NCBI RefSeq assembly: GCF_000002995.4
Contig: NW_025062476.1
Span: 3,343,001-3,407,000, forward strand
DNA from: Brugia malayi
Taxonomy: Eukaryota; Nematoda; Chromadorea; Rhabditida; Onchocercidae
Reading direction: 5' to 3'
DNA: 64,000 nt
How positions within the stretch are numbered: the first letter of the stretch is position 1; each line of letters begins with the position of its first letter. A program made the position numbers and the translations under genes. Shown here piece after piece: positions 13,066 to 26,993 of this stretch. The notes under the pieces were generated by a model, which saw only the letters and a list, made by a program, of their open reading frames with translations, was not told where the DNA came from and made no database searches.

Positions 13066-16000
13066 TTTCATCCATTTTATTATTATTTTATTCATTTCAT
13101 AATATCAATAAATGGATGCAAAATTATTCATTGAAGAATTTCATATATTCTTTTAACAAATAAATTGCAAAATTTTATAACCGAAAATTGGTGAAAAATT
13201 CTAATTTTATCTATAAAATAAGATTTAAGTTTCCATCTGAAGAAAAAAAAAAAATAAAAATATTTTGAAAATTTATTACGAAAATAAAATAATTTTATAT
13301 TTTATCCTTTAAAAGAGTATAAGCGTTTATAGGATTTCAACTGCTTAATAACTGATATGAAGTAATTGAAGTTTATAAATTGTTATTTCTCACAAATCAT
13401 AACCTTGTGCTACTAATTTATTTCTTTAAATTTTTATTCTCAATTGATAGCTAAGTAATTAATTAGTTTGCTAATTAGTCATCAATAAATCAAACAAATA
13501 GTTTTTATTATTATATAATAATTTTATCAAACTTTTTGGTTGCTCGCACAATTAATTCTTATCAGTGATCTAACTAATTGATCGATTTAATTAGCTTTTT
13601 TCAGCTAAATGTTTTATGAATTGTTATTAAAAAATAGTTGAATTGTCATCTTCAATTTGTTAATCATTCAATTTTCATAGAAATTTCTACTAATCAAAAA
13701 TATGGAATATTTGGAATATCTATGAAAGGATTGCAAAAAGTAAACAAAACATTTCAAAATCTAATCTCTCAAATTCTTTGTTTTTTCTTTTTTTTAAAAA
13801 AATCACACCTTATTTTTATATATGTGAATCATACTGGAAAGGATGAACTTCTAAGAGTATTACTAAGGTTTTTAGCAAGGAATTTTTTTCTTTTTTTTTG
13901 AAACAGAAGGAAGAATGGAATGCCAAAAGCGGAAAAGTTTTTGCAAAGAGTTATGAAATTAAAAAGCTGAAAATATTTTCGGATTGATTTATTTGTTTGC
14001 TTTTTCACTTTCAATTATGCATTTCAAAACAGTTATGAACGATGTCAAGCTTTGATTAAAATTTTAAAATATTATTATCAGAAGAAGGAATAATATATCC
14101 GTTAGCAGTTTGTCGTTGTGTAATAAAGTCCTAAAATTCAATAAATATTGTTAGAGTAGACGACAATATTCAACAATGTTTGTTGTCACTGAAATTGAAA
14201 TGCTAAGCTCAAGTAAACATTTTAGTATAAAATAAATCAATTAAAAAGAGTTTTTTTATTTAAAAGAAAAAAAAAAACATTATAATAATTAGTGAGAAGG
14301 ATTGAAATCTATTTCCAGCCAAATGGTATAATTACAGTTTAAATTAAATTAGGTGCAAAATTTAGTTTCTATGAAATAGATCTAAACAATGAATGCTATA
14401 AAAATTTTGAAATGAATCTTAATTCTTAAAATGGAATGAATCAAAAGAATTAAAATGAAAGACTTATTTAAATAGTTCATTTGGTATTTGTTAAATTTTC
14501 TAGTTTAGAACAGAACTTCAATAGAACGGAAATGGTCAAGGGAAATATTAATGAGAGCTAATTAAGAATGATTTGAAAATTGAAATGGGAAAGATATAGA
14601 ACGATTGTAAGTTATGAGAAAAGTTTAAATAATTTGAAATACAAATAATGATCAAACATTCAATCATTAATACTAATTAACCCGATGAAATGAAATTTGA
14701 TTCATCTAAATTAGAAATTACAGTGTCATACGGACTAGCACACTAATAAAATATTCCATAAAAAGAATGAATTGATTAAATTCATTTCAAAAATTATAAA
14801 ATTTTTATAAAAAACTGATGCATTATTTATCATTCAATAAAATGAAAATTTTATTTTGTAAAATTTCGCCTTCTGTTTGTGAGTAATCATGTGATCATCA
14901 AAATATGTGTATGAAATAGGAGAAAAAGATTGGAAGAAGGAAAAGCGATTTATTGATAAATCATAAATTTGTAAAGAATTTATGCAAACACAAATTTATA
15001 ATTGTCATTCAAACAATTTCCAAGTAATGTTATCTATCAATTAAATATTTGCATATTCTGAAGATGTCAAAACTTACAAATTAAATTGTTAAAATGTAAA
15101 AGCAATTTAAATTATGTCGAATTCATCGCCACAATACAAACAGAACGAATAATATTTCTCAGATATAACACTAAATAAAAGAGAAAAACAAAAATTTCCG
15201 GAAATTATCTCATTCAATTCATGTTTTATTATTAATGAAATGCACCAAAGGAAAAACAATAAAACAAAAACAAAAACAAAAAAAAGCAAAAAGAAAAAAG
15301 AATGAATAATCAAAAATGAATAATAGCATTGAGAGTAATTACAGCGAACTAAAATTTCTCATTTTTGTTTTAAATCTCAAAATGATATTAACTTTATTGT
15401 CTTATACAATCAAAGATTATTAAATTTACTTTTGTTGTGTTATATCATCAAAAATAAATTATTTTAATTTTCTAATAGTTTTAAATAAATGCTAGATTAA
15501 TCAAAAATTATGATAAAAAAACTTTTCTTCAAAACGTTCGTTTTTCATTTTTCTTCCATTTCTTCCTTAACTATATATCTTTTATACTTGCAATTTTTAT
15601 AGTTCAATGTTTCATTTACGTAATTATTTACAATAAAAGTTACGTGAAAAAAGGAAAGTCTTACGTTAACACGTTTAATTGAGAGTAAATACCAGGTAGC
15701 ATACTGCGAATGCATAATTTTAGGGAGAGAGAGAAATTTCATAGAGCAAATTGAAAAATTAATTAAAATAAAAGTTAAATCTCTCAGATTTTGTTATGAA
15801 CATTTTTTAGAGATAGCAAATATGCAAATTTATATTTCCATTTTCCTATAATTTCTTTTTAATTCGAGAATTTTTATTTTTTGGCCGTAAACTTTTTTTT
15901 TTTATTTTTTTTTTTTTTGGTATAATTTCATTGCTTCTCATTTTATGCATTTTGCCTTTTCATTGCATTGTTATGATTTCAATTTCAAATGGTTTTAGTT

Positions 16001-16109
16001 TTGATGAGTCATACTTTGATGTTTATTGTTATATTTCTTTTGCTATTTCTTTTACAATGCTATTATTTGACGAGTAATTCAAAAATGTTTTGGACTGTCA
16101 TTCCGAGGT

Positions 16110-16142
16110 ACACACACGCACACACACACGCACACGCACGCA
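16110..16142. repeat. CA/CG alternating repeat
   Basis: Roughly 33 bases of alternating purine-pyrimidine (ACAC with CG interruptions). Such tracts can adopt Z-DNA. It creates an artefactual His/Ala/Thr-rich reading frame on the plus strand. Confidence 0.9.
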
Positions 16143-17197
16143 TAACACTTATGTACGTGGCACGTGCAAATGAAAAATTTACTGTGGCGGCAAAGATAAT
16201 TCAAAGGATAAAAAAAAAAATGTTATCATAAATAAAATCTTCGATTGTTGCATTATAAAATTTCAACGCACGTAAATATTTGATTTCATATACAGCAAAA
16301 AAAAAAAAAAAAAAAAAGATCAAAAAAGAAAGCTTAAAGAAATTTTCAAATGTTATAAGAAAAAATTTAATTGTGAACATTTTTACTATTTTAAACAATT
16401 TTAAAAAAATTAAAAACGCCTCTTTGAAATATGCAATAGTTTCAAATTGTGTTTAATGTTAGCAATTGATAACGTTGCATATATTGTTAAAATGAAATCA
16501 AAATAATTCATTTAAATATCTTTGGACTTTTTTTAAAATTTATCACCAAACATTTAAATCCATTCATTTTTAGTATTTGAAAAATTTTCTCGATGTATTT
16601 CTCTTTATTAGCTTTATTAAGAATTATCTAAATATTTGAAAGCTAATGCTACTTTATCATCGTTATCATTCTAAATTATAACTCTCATTATCAATTCATT
16701 TTTTTCACCCAGTGCTTATATGTCATCACCATTACACAACAATGAAAATATTTAGTATTAAAAAAAAATTAATTTCTGTATTACTAATAAATGAATCAGC
16801 ACAGTTTTAAAGTAGAACCACTGTATCAGACATTAGAATTTCAGAAGGTTACGAAGATTCAAATAATCAGTGTTATCATAAGCTTTTGCTGAGAAGTCTT
16901 ACTTATTTCAGGTATCTCTTATAATCCCCTTTCATTGATAAATTAATCAATAATGCTAAATAATAAGCTATTTAATACTGTTGTGCTCTCTTATCGTCTT
17001 TCATTTCAAATTTAAAGTGATTAAAGAATATTTTACTTCAAATACGTTAACAATTGCGAGTTCAAAAAATATTAAAAGAAAACATTCGTTGCATATATGG
17101 CACTAAGAAGACAAATGAAAATCTTAAGAAATTTAAAAATCAAAACTAAAATTCTGCTCACTTAGCCAGAATTTTTTTTTCGATAGAAATTCTGTTT

Positions 17198-19859
17198 TTA
17201 ATATGTTATCGTTGAACTTGTTTCCGTATCACTAAAGTTATTCCTGAAATGCAATAATTATTTTAATATGCTTAACTTATATTTACACGAAAGAAAAAAG
17301 TTGTCGTCAATAAGATTTGCATCAATGAAGAGTTCTAATTTAAAAAACAATTTCAATTAAACTTACTCTCTTTGAAGGTTGCGGAAGTTTCTTTCGTTAC
17401 CTCTCCTTATGTTTAGATCATATCTCTGAAATTAAATCAAAATGACATATTGTGCTTTTGCATATCAACATAAAATTGTATTATTACTATGTATTAACTA
17501 AAAATTAGAAATAAAATTGCTTAAATAAATAGTCAAATTTACATAAGAAATTAAACTGAACTACTAAAATTTAAGATTTAAAACGTGAAAAAAAGAATAA
17601 AATTTAATTATTGTGAAATTATTACATTTTGTGACCTTCGTTCGAAATTGTTATTTAAAGAAAAGAAAAAGGTTGATATACATAAAACAATTATAATAAT
17701 AGCTAGAAAGCATATTGCTATGATAGCAGCAGATGACCAAATTCCATGGATTGGTCTACTGAACTGTTTACAAAATATAGTACCCACATTAACTAAGGTA
17801 TCATAAAATGGTCGACATATGAATGAACCATTTAGCAAATGAAACTGAAATAAATTCAATATTAAAAAGAAAAAAAAAATTATTAATAACTTAAAATCTC
17901 AGGGAAAAATTAAATAGGCCAAAATATTTTTTAATATAATTAAAGTTTGAAGCTTATGAGAGAAGCATAAAAGTATTTCAAATAATGTCAGAAAAATCAT
18001 TGAATATCGCATAGTGTCTTTATGATCTTTAAAATTTTGCTAAACTTCAAAAAATTCAAAATTTGCTAGCTTCTAGAAAATTTCTGATTTTCATTTCAAC
18101 CTTTGCGTACAACACGCGACGAGAAATATCGTTAATTGTTAAATTATATTCATATGAAATTGTTTGTTGTGCAATGAGTGTGAAATTTTCAGAATTCAAA
18201 GAACGCTTAACGACTTCAATCACATTTTTTTCCATTTCTCTATAAATCTAATACATTTTGCTAAATTTGTTTCTACAAATTTTTCATAAATAAGTAAATA
18301 AATAAATAAGAGGAAATATTCAAGAGAAAAAAATTTTATTTATAAAAATTTATATTAGTTTGTATAAATTATCGTATGTATTGATAGCTCTAAAATTTAT
18401 GCATATTTATCAAATATTATAAACTAACGTCATTATTTTAAGCAACTCAATCATTTGACCCTTAACATTTGCAAATGAAACGTTTAATAATTGCTCTTGT
18501 TCAGCGATACTTAAAGGAACGACATAGTTGAATAAATTCTCTTTCAATTTAACCAATTCTTTGGAAGTATTCTAAAAAGTATTGTGGAAGTAAAGTGAAA
18601 GTATTCCACTTAACATTACTTCTGTTATCACTACTCTAATGTTTATGCTTCACGCAAATTTTCACGTATCAAATCATAGAAATTTATCAAATCAATTCAA
18701 ATCGTATCAAATCATAACGAAGTTATTCAATAAGTCCAAAAAAGTTATTTAAAAAAAAAAAAAAAAAATTAGTAAAACTAACATTAAATTCACGGATTTG
18801 GCTCTCATATAAACTTGACCTAATGAACTTTCTTTCAATTAGCTTTTTAGTATGCTCTGCAGCATTCGGTAAATATTTCATATGCATTTGTTCATAATAT
18901 TGCAAGAAAGATTCCATTTTCAATGCTGATAATATCGACTTGTGATTTTTGCACTGATAAAGAAATTCGCTACAAAATTGCTAATAAGTTAATGCTAATT
19001 ATATATTGCAAGAAATTTAGTATTATCAAGACTATTGATAAATGAATTTTGCAAAATGATAAAATTCATTGTAAATTACGACTAGCTTAATTAGTCAAAA
19101 ATTAGTATATTTACAGGAAAAGAAAAAATTAAAAAAAATCAATCTAAAAACAAATCAATAAACAAATCAATAAATTTATTACTAGTTTCATTTTTTTTTT
19201 TTTTTTCAACAAAAAATAAATTAGATGAAAAAAGAATTTTTTTTTTGAAAAATAAATAATTTTCCTTTTTTTTTTTTCTTTCTTTCAAGAAAACTATAAA
19301 GTCTTAAACTTTTTTAGCAAGAAAATAGCTGAAGGATGAAAAAATTACCCAATACCAGCGGTTAATTTAGAGAAATTAATCAAATTTGTGACAGCACGAT
19401 TAAAATACCATGAACGATACAAATGCATTTGTTTGTCGTGAAAAAATGGTTGACAAATAGTTTCCACACTAAAGCCACCCATGAATGTTATGCTATAAAA
19501 GTTAGTAAACTATTATCAGATTAAAAAATAATTTTTTTATTTGTTTTTAAAGTCTTTTTTTTCTTATTTCTCAATTAATTTCCTTAATTAGAAAAAGAAA
19601 AATGGTTGTTGAATTAAATAAATTATTCAATTTGACGTAGCTAAAAGATTTAATGCTTCTATCTTATCACTAAAGAATACCATAATTTAGAGTTATTTTA
19701 TTTCTAGGACATTACGGAAACCTTGCAATTAACATCGTAATCCATCCGGTAAAAAATGCTGCTCCAGCGGTTTGCAAAGACCATAAACCGGCACATCTCC
19801 AGTTTGCCTGTTGAGCAAAACGATACCTATCACTACAATTTGATATAGTTTAATAGAGG

Positions 19860-19900
<41 letters not shown>

Positions 19901-22900
19901 TAAAAAAAATTACAAATCATGACAAAGCAAACAATTTCTGTGGGATTTTTTGATTTCATATTTCATGTGTGATTTAATTTGTATTAAAGTTTATTTTTGA
20001 TTAACTATCTTTTTATTTTTAGTGAATATAAAATCTAATTTCATTAAAAATATTAAATTTTTTCTCTCACAATATTAATTAAATTAATACAAACAAATTT
20101 TTAATCATTTAATTGGTATATTACAATAGCATACTTTCTTATCAGCATATATATACCACAAGTTATTACTATAATTGATGGTATAATAACAAGTAGTACT
20201 GGAACAATTGCAAAAATAGAAATTGAAAAAATTGCTGCTTTAAATGCTGGATTCTGAAAATGACATACCTTATATATGCATAATTTACCTGTTATAAAAC
20301 ATTAATTGAAAGAGAAAAAAACTTATTGAACTTTGCCTTAGCATTGAAAATTATCAGTGCTACAGCATTGATAATGATCATAACTAAAAACATTTGTTTA
20401 GGTATATTATCATGGGTAATGCTGTAACTAAATGTACACTGTGATTATAATTAATTTAGTTCCAATAATGTAAAAACATTAAGACAATGTGAGTGTAATA
20501 ATAATAATAATAAACAAATGATAATAATATTTGCTGTTACATTTATTTGCAATTAATTAATTTCCACCAATTTCAGATTATCAATTTTATTTATCATAAC
20601 ACATTGATATGCCAGGATAAAAAAACAAAATACCTTTAGAGGTGTTTTTATTAAATTATTGATTTTCTGATATCCTTCTTGAATGATGAAATGTAAATTA
20701 GAAATTATTTGTCCCATCTTCATAATAATCAAATTGTTTTTTCTCAATGTGACATTAATAAAACTGTTTGATGGCTTTAATGTTAAGCTAATCTGTAAGC
20801 TATTGAAAAGATAAATTACAATAAGTTCCACAATAAATTTAATAGATGCAAAAAGAAATTTAGATTATCGATTGAAAATTCAAAGAGCTATATGGCAAAA
20901 ATTATTGGAATAAAAATATGAAAATTTTTCAAAAATTGCTTTTTTCATTTATTTTTTAAATTTTAAATGTGAAATCAAAATTAGCACAGAAATAAACGAC
21001 CATTTTGATGATATCGTCCGAATAAAATTCAACATTATTCCGTGTATTATTTGCTGCTTTGTATATATCATTGTACTGCTTAAATTTTTTAAATTAATAT
21101 CGCAGTCTATGTACTTTGAAATTAGAATTGTGAATTGCACTTATGAATTTAAATAAGTATGAAATAATGACAGACGCATATATACTATTTTTAAAACAAA
21201 AAATGGCATCAAAATAATAATTTTTTCAGTTTTGCTATCATCGATATACGTCGATTTGTCAAAATCAGAATGTCTGACTTCAAATAGTTTGAGGAATAAC
21301 CTGTAATAAAGTTATCAAATGATTTTCAATCATTTCTAATGTATCGATCATATTTTGCATAGATGATTGCTGATATAGAGTTTTCGGTAAATTATTTGCC
21401 AATGATTTCGTTGATTTGATTGCTAGTGTGATATTACCTATGAAATTGGTGACATTTTTGATTTGAAATCTTTCAATCACCTAAAAAAATTCATTTTTTT
21501 AAAAAAGTTTGATCTTATCAAAAAATTTTGTTTTCGATTTTTGTTAGCTATTACAATTATAATTTGATCTAATACAAGTGTTTCACTCTTTTCTACGAAT
21601 TGACAAAATCAAATAAAAAAGTTGAAAAAATATTTGTTACATATATATGTGTGTAAATGTTTGAAGCAGAAAAAAAGAAATAAATTTTTGGATAGGGCTT
21701 AAAATTTTAATGAATTTTAATAAAATTTGCAGTGATATTTCATTTCAAGATTTTCATTCAGTTTAAATTGACATTAAATTATCTGATTATTCGATGCAGT
21801 AAATATTTCTAATTTTGCAGTTTATTGAACAAAAGAATTAACAGAATTAACATGAATAGCATTAATTTTAGTTTGTAATACAAACTGTTTTTTGCAAACT
21901 TTGAATTGTCTAACTTTCACTAAACAACAATTTGAACTTATTAAATTTTCCCTTTAAAAATTTTGAAATTATATGTGAAATGATTATAGAGTGACAATGC
22001 ATAATTTCACAAATTAATTTATGGGAATAACGAAAATTGAAAATGAAAATGATATACCTGTGGCAGTGATATGATCGGACAGTGCTGTTTAAGTGATGCA
22101 AATATTTTGTTTGGTAATCGATGAATGGAAATATTAATTCGAGCAGACAATTTTTTGAATGTTTCATTCAGCTTGCAAGTTAGATCAGTGAATGTAGTAT
22201 TAGTGAGAAGATTGATATCTATTTATAATAATATTTATAAACTAAATGCTAATTGTTAAAAATAGCTAATTTTGAATTCAAATTTTACTTAAATGAATAA
22301 CTTTTTTTTTTTAATAATAAGCTGGAAAAAATGAAGTATCATAATTGAATTCAGCTTAAAAGGAAAAGTAAATAGAGCAGAATGAATATTTTAATAATCT
22401 CAGCTGCAAACTTTGCCAAAAATCAATTATTTCACTAAACGAATTGCACTGAAGGATGAAATAGCTTGGAATTATTTTTCAAACTACTCAAAAACTTAAA
22501 TAACTTAAAAGTAATTTTAATAGAACACACGCATAGATTTCTGTAATTATTTGAACATTCGAAAAATGATTTGAAATGTTCAACAGATTGAACATAATTG
22601 TGATTCCTTTCAAATTAACAAATGTAGCTCTGATTAAATCAGCTTTTTGATGTCAAAATCCTTATTTTGAGATTAAAATTATATGATAAAAAAAAAAAAA
22701 AAAAAAGAATGGAACCAGAATTATCAAATATTCCATTTTAAATGAAAAATTTATTATTAATTTAAAAAATAACCTGCATAAATAGCATCCATTGATCGAT
22801 CGATTTCATTCGATCCAATTATAGCATAACTAACACTCTCGATATAAACAATCATTAGCATTAGAATTACAGCGATTACTATTGTCATCATTGTTAGACT

Positions 22901-24359
22901 TAATGCAAATAGATATTTCGATGTTTTACTCTTAAAAGAAAATATTGAAAAGTTAGTTTTTTCTTTTTTTTTTAGTGCATAAAAATTTTAAGTAAACTTT
23001 GTTGTTATTTCTCATTTATACAAATGCAAAAATTTAATTTTTCTTTCTTAAAAAAATATAATTTTGATTTAGTATGAAATCAACTTTAATTTGATGTAAA
23101 TAAAATGTTACAATTGATTTCTTTCTTACTAGAAATATTCAAATATTTATTTATTTCCTTTCGCTTTTCATTAACTTCATGAAATTTTCACTATCAAATT
23201 CAAACTTTCCATACTATCTTAAGTGAAAATTAACACTTACTCGATCAGCAATAACTAATTATCCAATTACTACTGCAAAACTTACCTCTTCGGTAATTTC
23301 TAAAGCTTCAGACGATGATAATGAATCAGCAGTAGCACAACTGCATGAATCACAAAAGAACAAAATGCCACAGATTGGTAGTACTACGATGTAAACTGCA
23401 CTTGATATTAGCACTACCATTGCCCATGGCTAGAAATATTGTAGTAATACTACAGAAGGAAGAAATTATTGATCTGATACATTACTTAGTGCTTATTGTT
23501 TTGTAAACAATAATTATTATAACAATTATTATTAACATTACTATTATTATTATTATTAATAATTATTATTTGAAATTGTATGAAACGTTTCATTAAGTAT
23601 CAACAAATTAATATGCAAAATTGCAAACTTGCTGTAGCAGGAAATGATAGATATTTTCAGCTTGAAAATGATTATTCGATGATAAGATCATATCTACTAA
23701 CTTCTGCAAAATAAAAATTCATTGCATATTTCATAATTTATTTCTCTATTATTTTATTTATTAATTATTAAAACCAATTCATCAATAATATATTACTAGA
23801 TAACTTTTTTGATAATTTTGCTAGGAAATGAATAATTAGATAATAATTCTCGAGACATATACCTTTTGATAAAAATCGCTCATTGTTGTTTGCATATGAT
23901 AACATATATTTTGAACAAAATTATAAAATGAATTCATGAAACCAAATGAATAATACACTTGTGTTAGATTAATTTCTTCTCTCAAACATTTCGGTGATAA
24001 ATCTTCTATTCGTGATATATTGATAGCAATAACTGAATAACTTTAATCCATTGCTATTTTTTACATAAATTTCAAAATTTATTACTATATATAAAAGTAA
24101 AGTATGGATAGCATATTCTAAGATTCCATTTCATTATCTTTACATTGTTAGAGTAATAGTTGAGCTAATTAATTCTTTAAATATACATGTTGATAGTATA
24201 ACATAAGTAAAATGGTAGCATCTTATAATATATTAATAACTTGAATAAATTAACTAATAGTATTTCAGTTAAAATATTGTTAAACTAAAGAAATTATGTG
24301 TGTGATTTACCTTGATTAAAATGCAAAAATAAAAGAGAAATTATGACAATAAATTTCAT
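17198..24359 (-). CDS. Prominin-like pentaspan membrane protein (paralogue B)
   Basis: Predicted 777-residue prominin family protein in 18 exons (minus): 24359-24311, 24032-23863, 23703-23629, 23429-23286, 22930-22774, 22218-22058, 21480-21301, 21078-21001, 20792-20634, 20253-20135, 19826-19722, 19492-19349, 18969-18783, 18571-18429, 18239-18101, 17844-17626, 17425-17367, 17243-17198. All phases join and the total is divisible by three. Exon 1 starts MKFIVIISLLFLHFNQ, a good signal peptide. Membrane segments lie near residues 99-124, 152-175, 398-425, 445-475 and 710-732. A Cys-rich patch (CDSCSC) follows the first, two large extracellular loops follow the second and fourth, and the tail is short and polar. 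ICRPFYDTL precedes segment five. A leader acceptor lies 23 bases before the ATG. Expression is probably independent of paralogue A, which lies 5.5 kb downstream with its own 5' exon. Confidence 0.88.
19862..19899. repeat. Poly(T) tract, about 38 bases
   Basis: The longest homopolymer I noticed in the window, inside an intron of prominin B just upstream of its exon 19826-19722 on the minus strand. Its length in the assembly may not be reliable. Confidence 0.85.
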
Positions 24360-24385
24360 CTTTTTTAAAGCACCGAACAATTCTG
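24360..24385 (-). promoter_or_regulatory. Probable SL trans-splice acceptor, prominin B
   Basis: On the minus strand the sequence TTTACAG ends at 24383, 23 bases before the ATG at 24359, and no coding exon is seen upstream. This matches a nematode spliced-leader acceptor with a very short 5' UTR. Such motifs also occur by chance in AT-rich DNA. Confidence 0.45.
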
Positions 24386-26993
24386 TAAATTTTCCTTTTT
24401 CTTATATCCAATAACGATAATAATAATGCCAATATTTTATTCCAATTATTATTTTATCATTTTAAGATAATTTTGCATAACTATTTAACTGATTGATATT
24501 GAAATTCATCATCAATTAGCTTTTTTGAAGTACTGTCAACTTTAAATTTCATGGTTTGACTTTCTTCATTTTCATATAAACTCCAATAAATAATTCATCC
24601 TCAGCTGTGATTTACTGTAAAAACTTTGACAGAGATCATAGATTATTTACATGTACCCACTAATTAACTTCTATCTTTTACTTTACAAAGCTATAATTTC
24701 TCCATGCTATATTATGAAAAATATCTATGAATGTTCTCATTGATAGCTTTTAGTTTTCACGTAAATACACAAAGCACTTTACAACTTATAATTCACATGT
24801 CTGATATCAGTTCTCGAAAGTGATAAAATATTTTTTTAAAATGATAAAATGTATACGATAATAAATGTTAACTATCCAAGTTAAAACATTAGGCATCATG
24901 CAAATAATGATAGCGTGTTGTTACATATAATTTATAAGAAATATATGCTTCAACTTATGCAATCTTAATGAAATTCAACTCCAACTTGAAAATTATTTTC
25001 GTTAAATTGGTAACAAATGTTTTGGACAAATACCGATAAACTATTCTGATAAAATTAGACAACTTCGGGTAATTGCTACCGAACAGTAGAGTGATATATT
25101 CATACAATACAATATCATATCACTTATTCCTTTAATACTTTAAATTTATCATATGCATTAATGAAATTTTGAATAATTTGCACGACATGTACAATGTTTC
25201 ATTGTCGAGAACATGTATAGATGTTGAATTTCGAAATACCCATTTGCTGTCAACAATGGAAAATTTCATCAAATATTCCAAGCAAATATTAAATTTAATT
25301 TCTATACCTTCCTAAGCCAATCCACTAAATCCTAGATGACAGCAAATAATTTTGCATACAAAAATACGCGATTAGCCATCCGATCAACTGTAACTACACT
25401 CACCGAATCACCTTTAATTCAACTCAGTATCCGGACTTCTCAATATCGATCGATCAACTATCTGTCAACGGAACTGTCAAGCCTTTCCGAACCTTTTTAT
25501 ATTCCCATTTTAAGCATATGTCCTACCCTTTCATTTATGCAAACCTCCAATCCTGCTACCACTTCATTCACTGAACGAGAAAATGACCAGAGCACTTAAA
25601 AAAAAAAAATTAAATTCAAACTGCAGATATGAAAAGAATGTTTCCTTAAAAATGAAGAAAAAATCCTCTCCTGTTCCTGAATTTTTGTACGAAAAACCTG
25701 AGACAACACAGAATCCAACTTCAACCACTTAAACAAACGATTTGGATCAAGAAACGAAGTTTTATATAATTAAATTAACATTAACATAAATGCTTTAGAC
25801 CATGCAGTAAGATTTATCACAGACAAAGATAACTTGATAAAGTAAGCTACTGAGACTAAGATATATATAGCACAACAGGAATATTTTACAAAAATTTGTT
25901 GACCCCATGTTCAATATAATAAATTAAAAAATGATCCATATAAAAGTTGGAAACAAACAGCTGAATTAAAAATAATATAGGCTTCAAATTTATAGTGTGA
26001 GTGATGAAATGAAAGACCACAATATCGCTTCTGGATTTGACAGGTACAACAAACTTTTTTTCCAAAACATGATATGGTTATGTGATATTCAAGCGACAGA
26101 AACCCTGACAAAATATGCGACGCTCATTATTCTCAGAAGCAGTAAACTGCAGAAACCTCTAGCAGTTTTAATGAGTATAGAAAATAGGAACTAATTATAC
26201 GCTTTAAAATTTAATATGATCAGTGGTGCACTGTTTCTTTTCTGTTAATCAAATCTCTGAGATGATAAATTAAAAGTAAAATGAAAATGGATTTTCGTTT
26301 AATTTTTTTTATGAACCACTACATTAAAAATGCAACAAGTCACGTAAGTCAGCTTCAAGTAATACGCGCAATACAACATTTCACATATATCAAGCTATTC
26401 GTTGAGGTTAATTGTTAGGTGAACTTAAAAATTAAAAAGGATAAAAATTAAATGCGTAAATAGTTAAGGCGCAAGAGTACCTGTACGTTCATCACAACAC
26501 TTAAAAATGAAATGTACTTAAGATTACAACAACTGGTACAGATTGGCAATTTAGGTATATAGAATAAATTACTGAATTCAATTTAACAATAAAAAAAAAG
26601 TCACTAAATAGTTACTGTTTTGCATGTGATTGTAATAATTCAATCGATACAAGGATGCAAAACAACAAACAAATCTTTCTAAATAATATCAACAGGTAGA
26701 TTAGGAAGAATGTTGATTTCAACAATTAGATAAAAACGCAAAACCTTCTATGAATCTTTTGAAAAACGGTTTTATATGAAAAAATGCTAGAGCTAGAGCG
26801 CTGTTTTGTTATATACCTATATCATTTTCTCAATAATCGTTTCTAAAAGACAAACTTTTCTATATAACGAGAATGAAAGAGAGTGCCAGAAACGGTTTAA
26901 AGTACTGTAAAAGTTGAACGCACTAATTTGTAAAGATGCAAAGTTTTTAAAAAACGAATGGTTTAATTGCAAAGAAAATGAATATCTATTAAA
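24386..26993. other. Intergenic, with short unidentified reading frames
   Basis: Region between the prominin B start and the RIC1 3' end, both on the minus strand. The stretch 25336-25599 (+) is less AT-rich and encodes an 87-residue Ser/Thr-rich frame whose ATG directly follows an acceptor-like CCTAG. At 25652 (+) a 26-codon frame begins with MKKKSSPVPEFLYEKP. Another open frame runs 26009-26194 (+). None matches a family I know and none has clear splice links to the others, so they may be remnants of one decayed gene or chance frames. The rest should be prominin B promoter and RIC1 3' UTR. Confidence 0.4.

Larger units (their letters stand above)
11715..17197. other. Spacer between the two prominin genes
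   Basis: About 5.5 kb of AT-rich sequence. It must contain the 3' UTR of paralogue B and the promoter of paralogue A. No exon of either gene and no other family is recognisable. It holds an ATATC pentamer run, a CA/CG run and several poly(A)/poly(T) tracts. The reading frames here are short, low in complexity and mostly created by these tracts. Confidence 0.6.

Noticed and set aside
15989..16231. 80-codon plus-strand frame with a hydrophobic start
   Set aside because: The first part is Phe/Leu low complexity and the middle is translated CA/CG repeat; no donor or homology.
18063..18245. 60-codon plus-strand reading frame
   Set aside because: Antisense shadow of the prominin B exon 18239-18101, which has consistent splice sites and phase.
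21001..21078. Weak donor GTCGTT at the end of a prominin B exon
   Set aside because: Considered as a reason to drop the exon, but the paralogue has the matching exon (8452-8378) with a normal donor, and the phase fits, so the exon is kept.
2396..24359. The two prominin genes as one operon
   Set aside because: They are 5.5 kb apart, far more than the usual nematode operon spacing, and each appears to have its own 5' exon.
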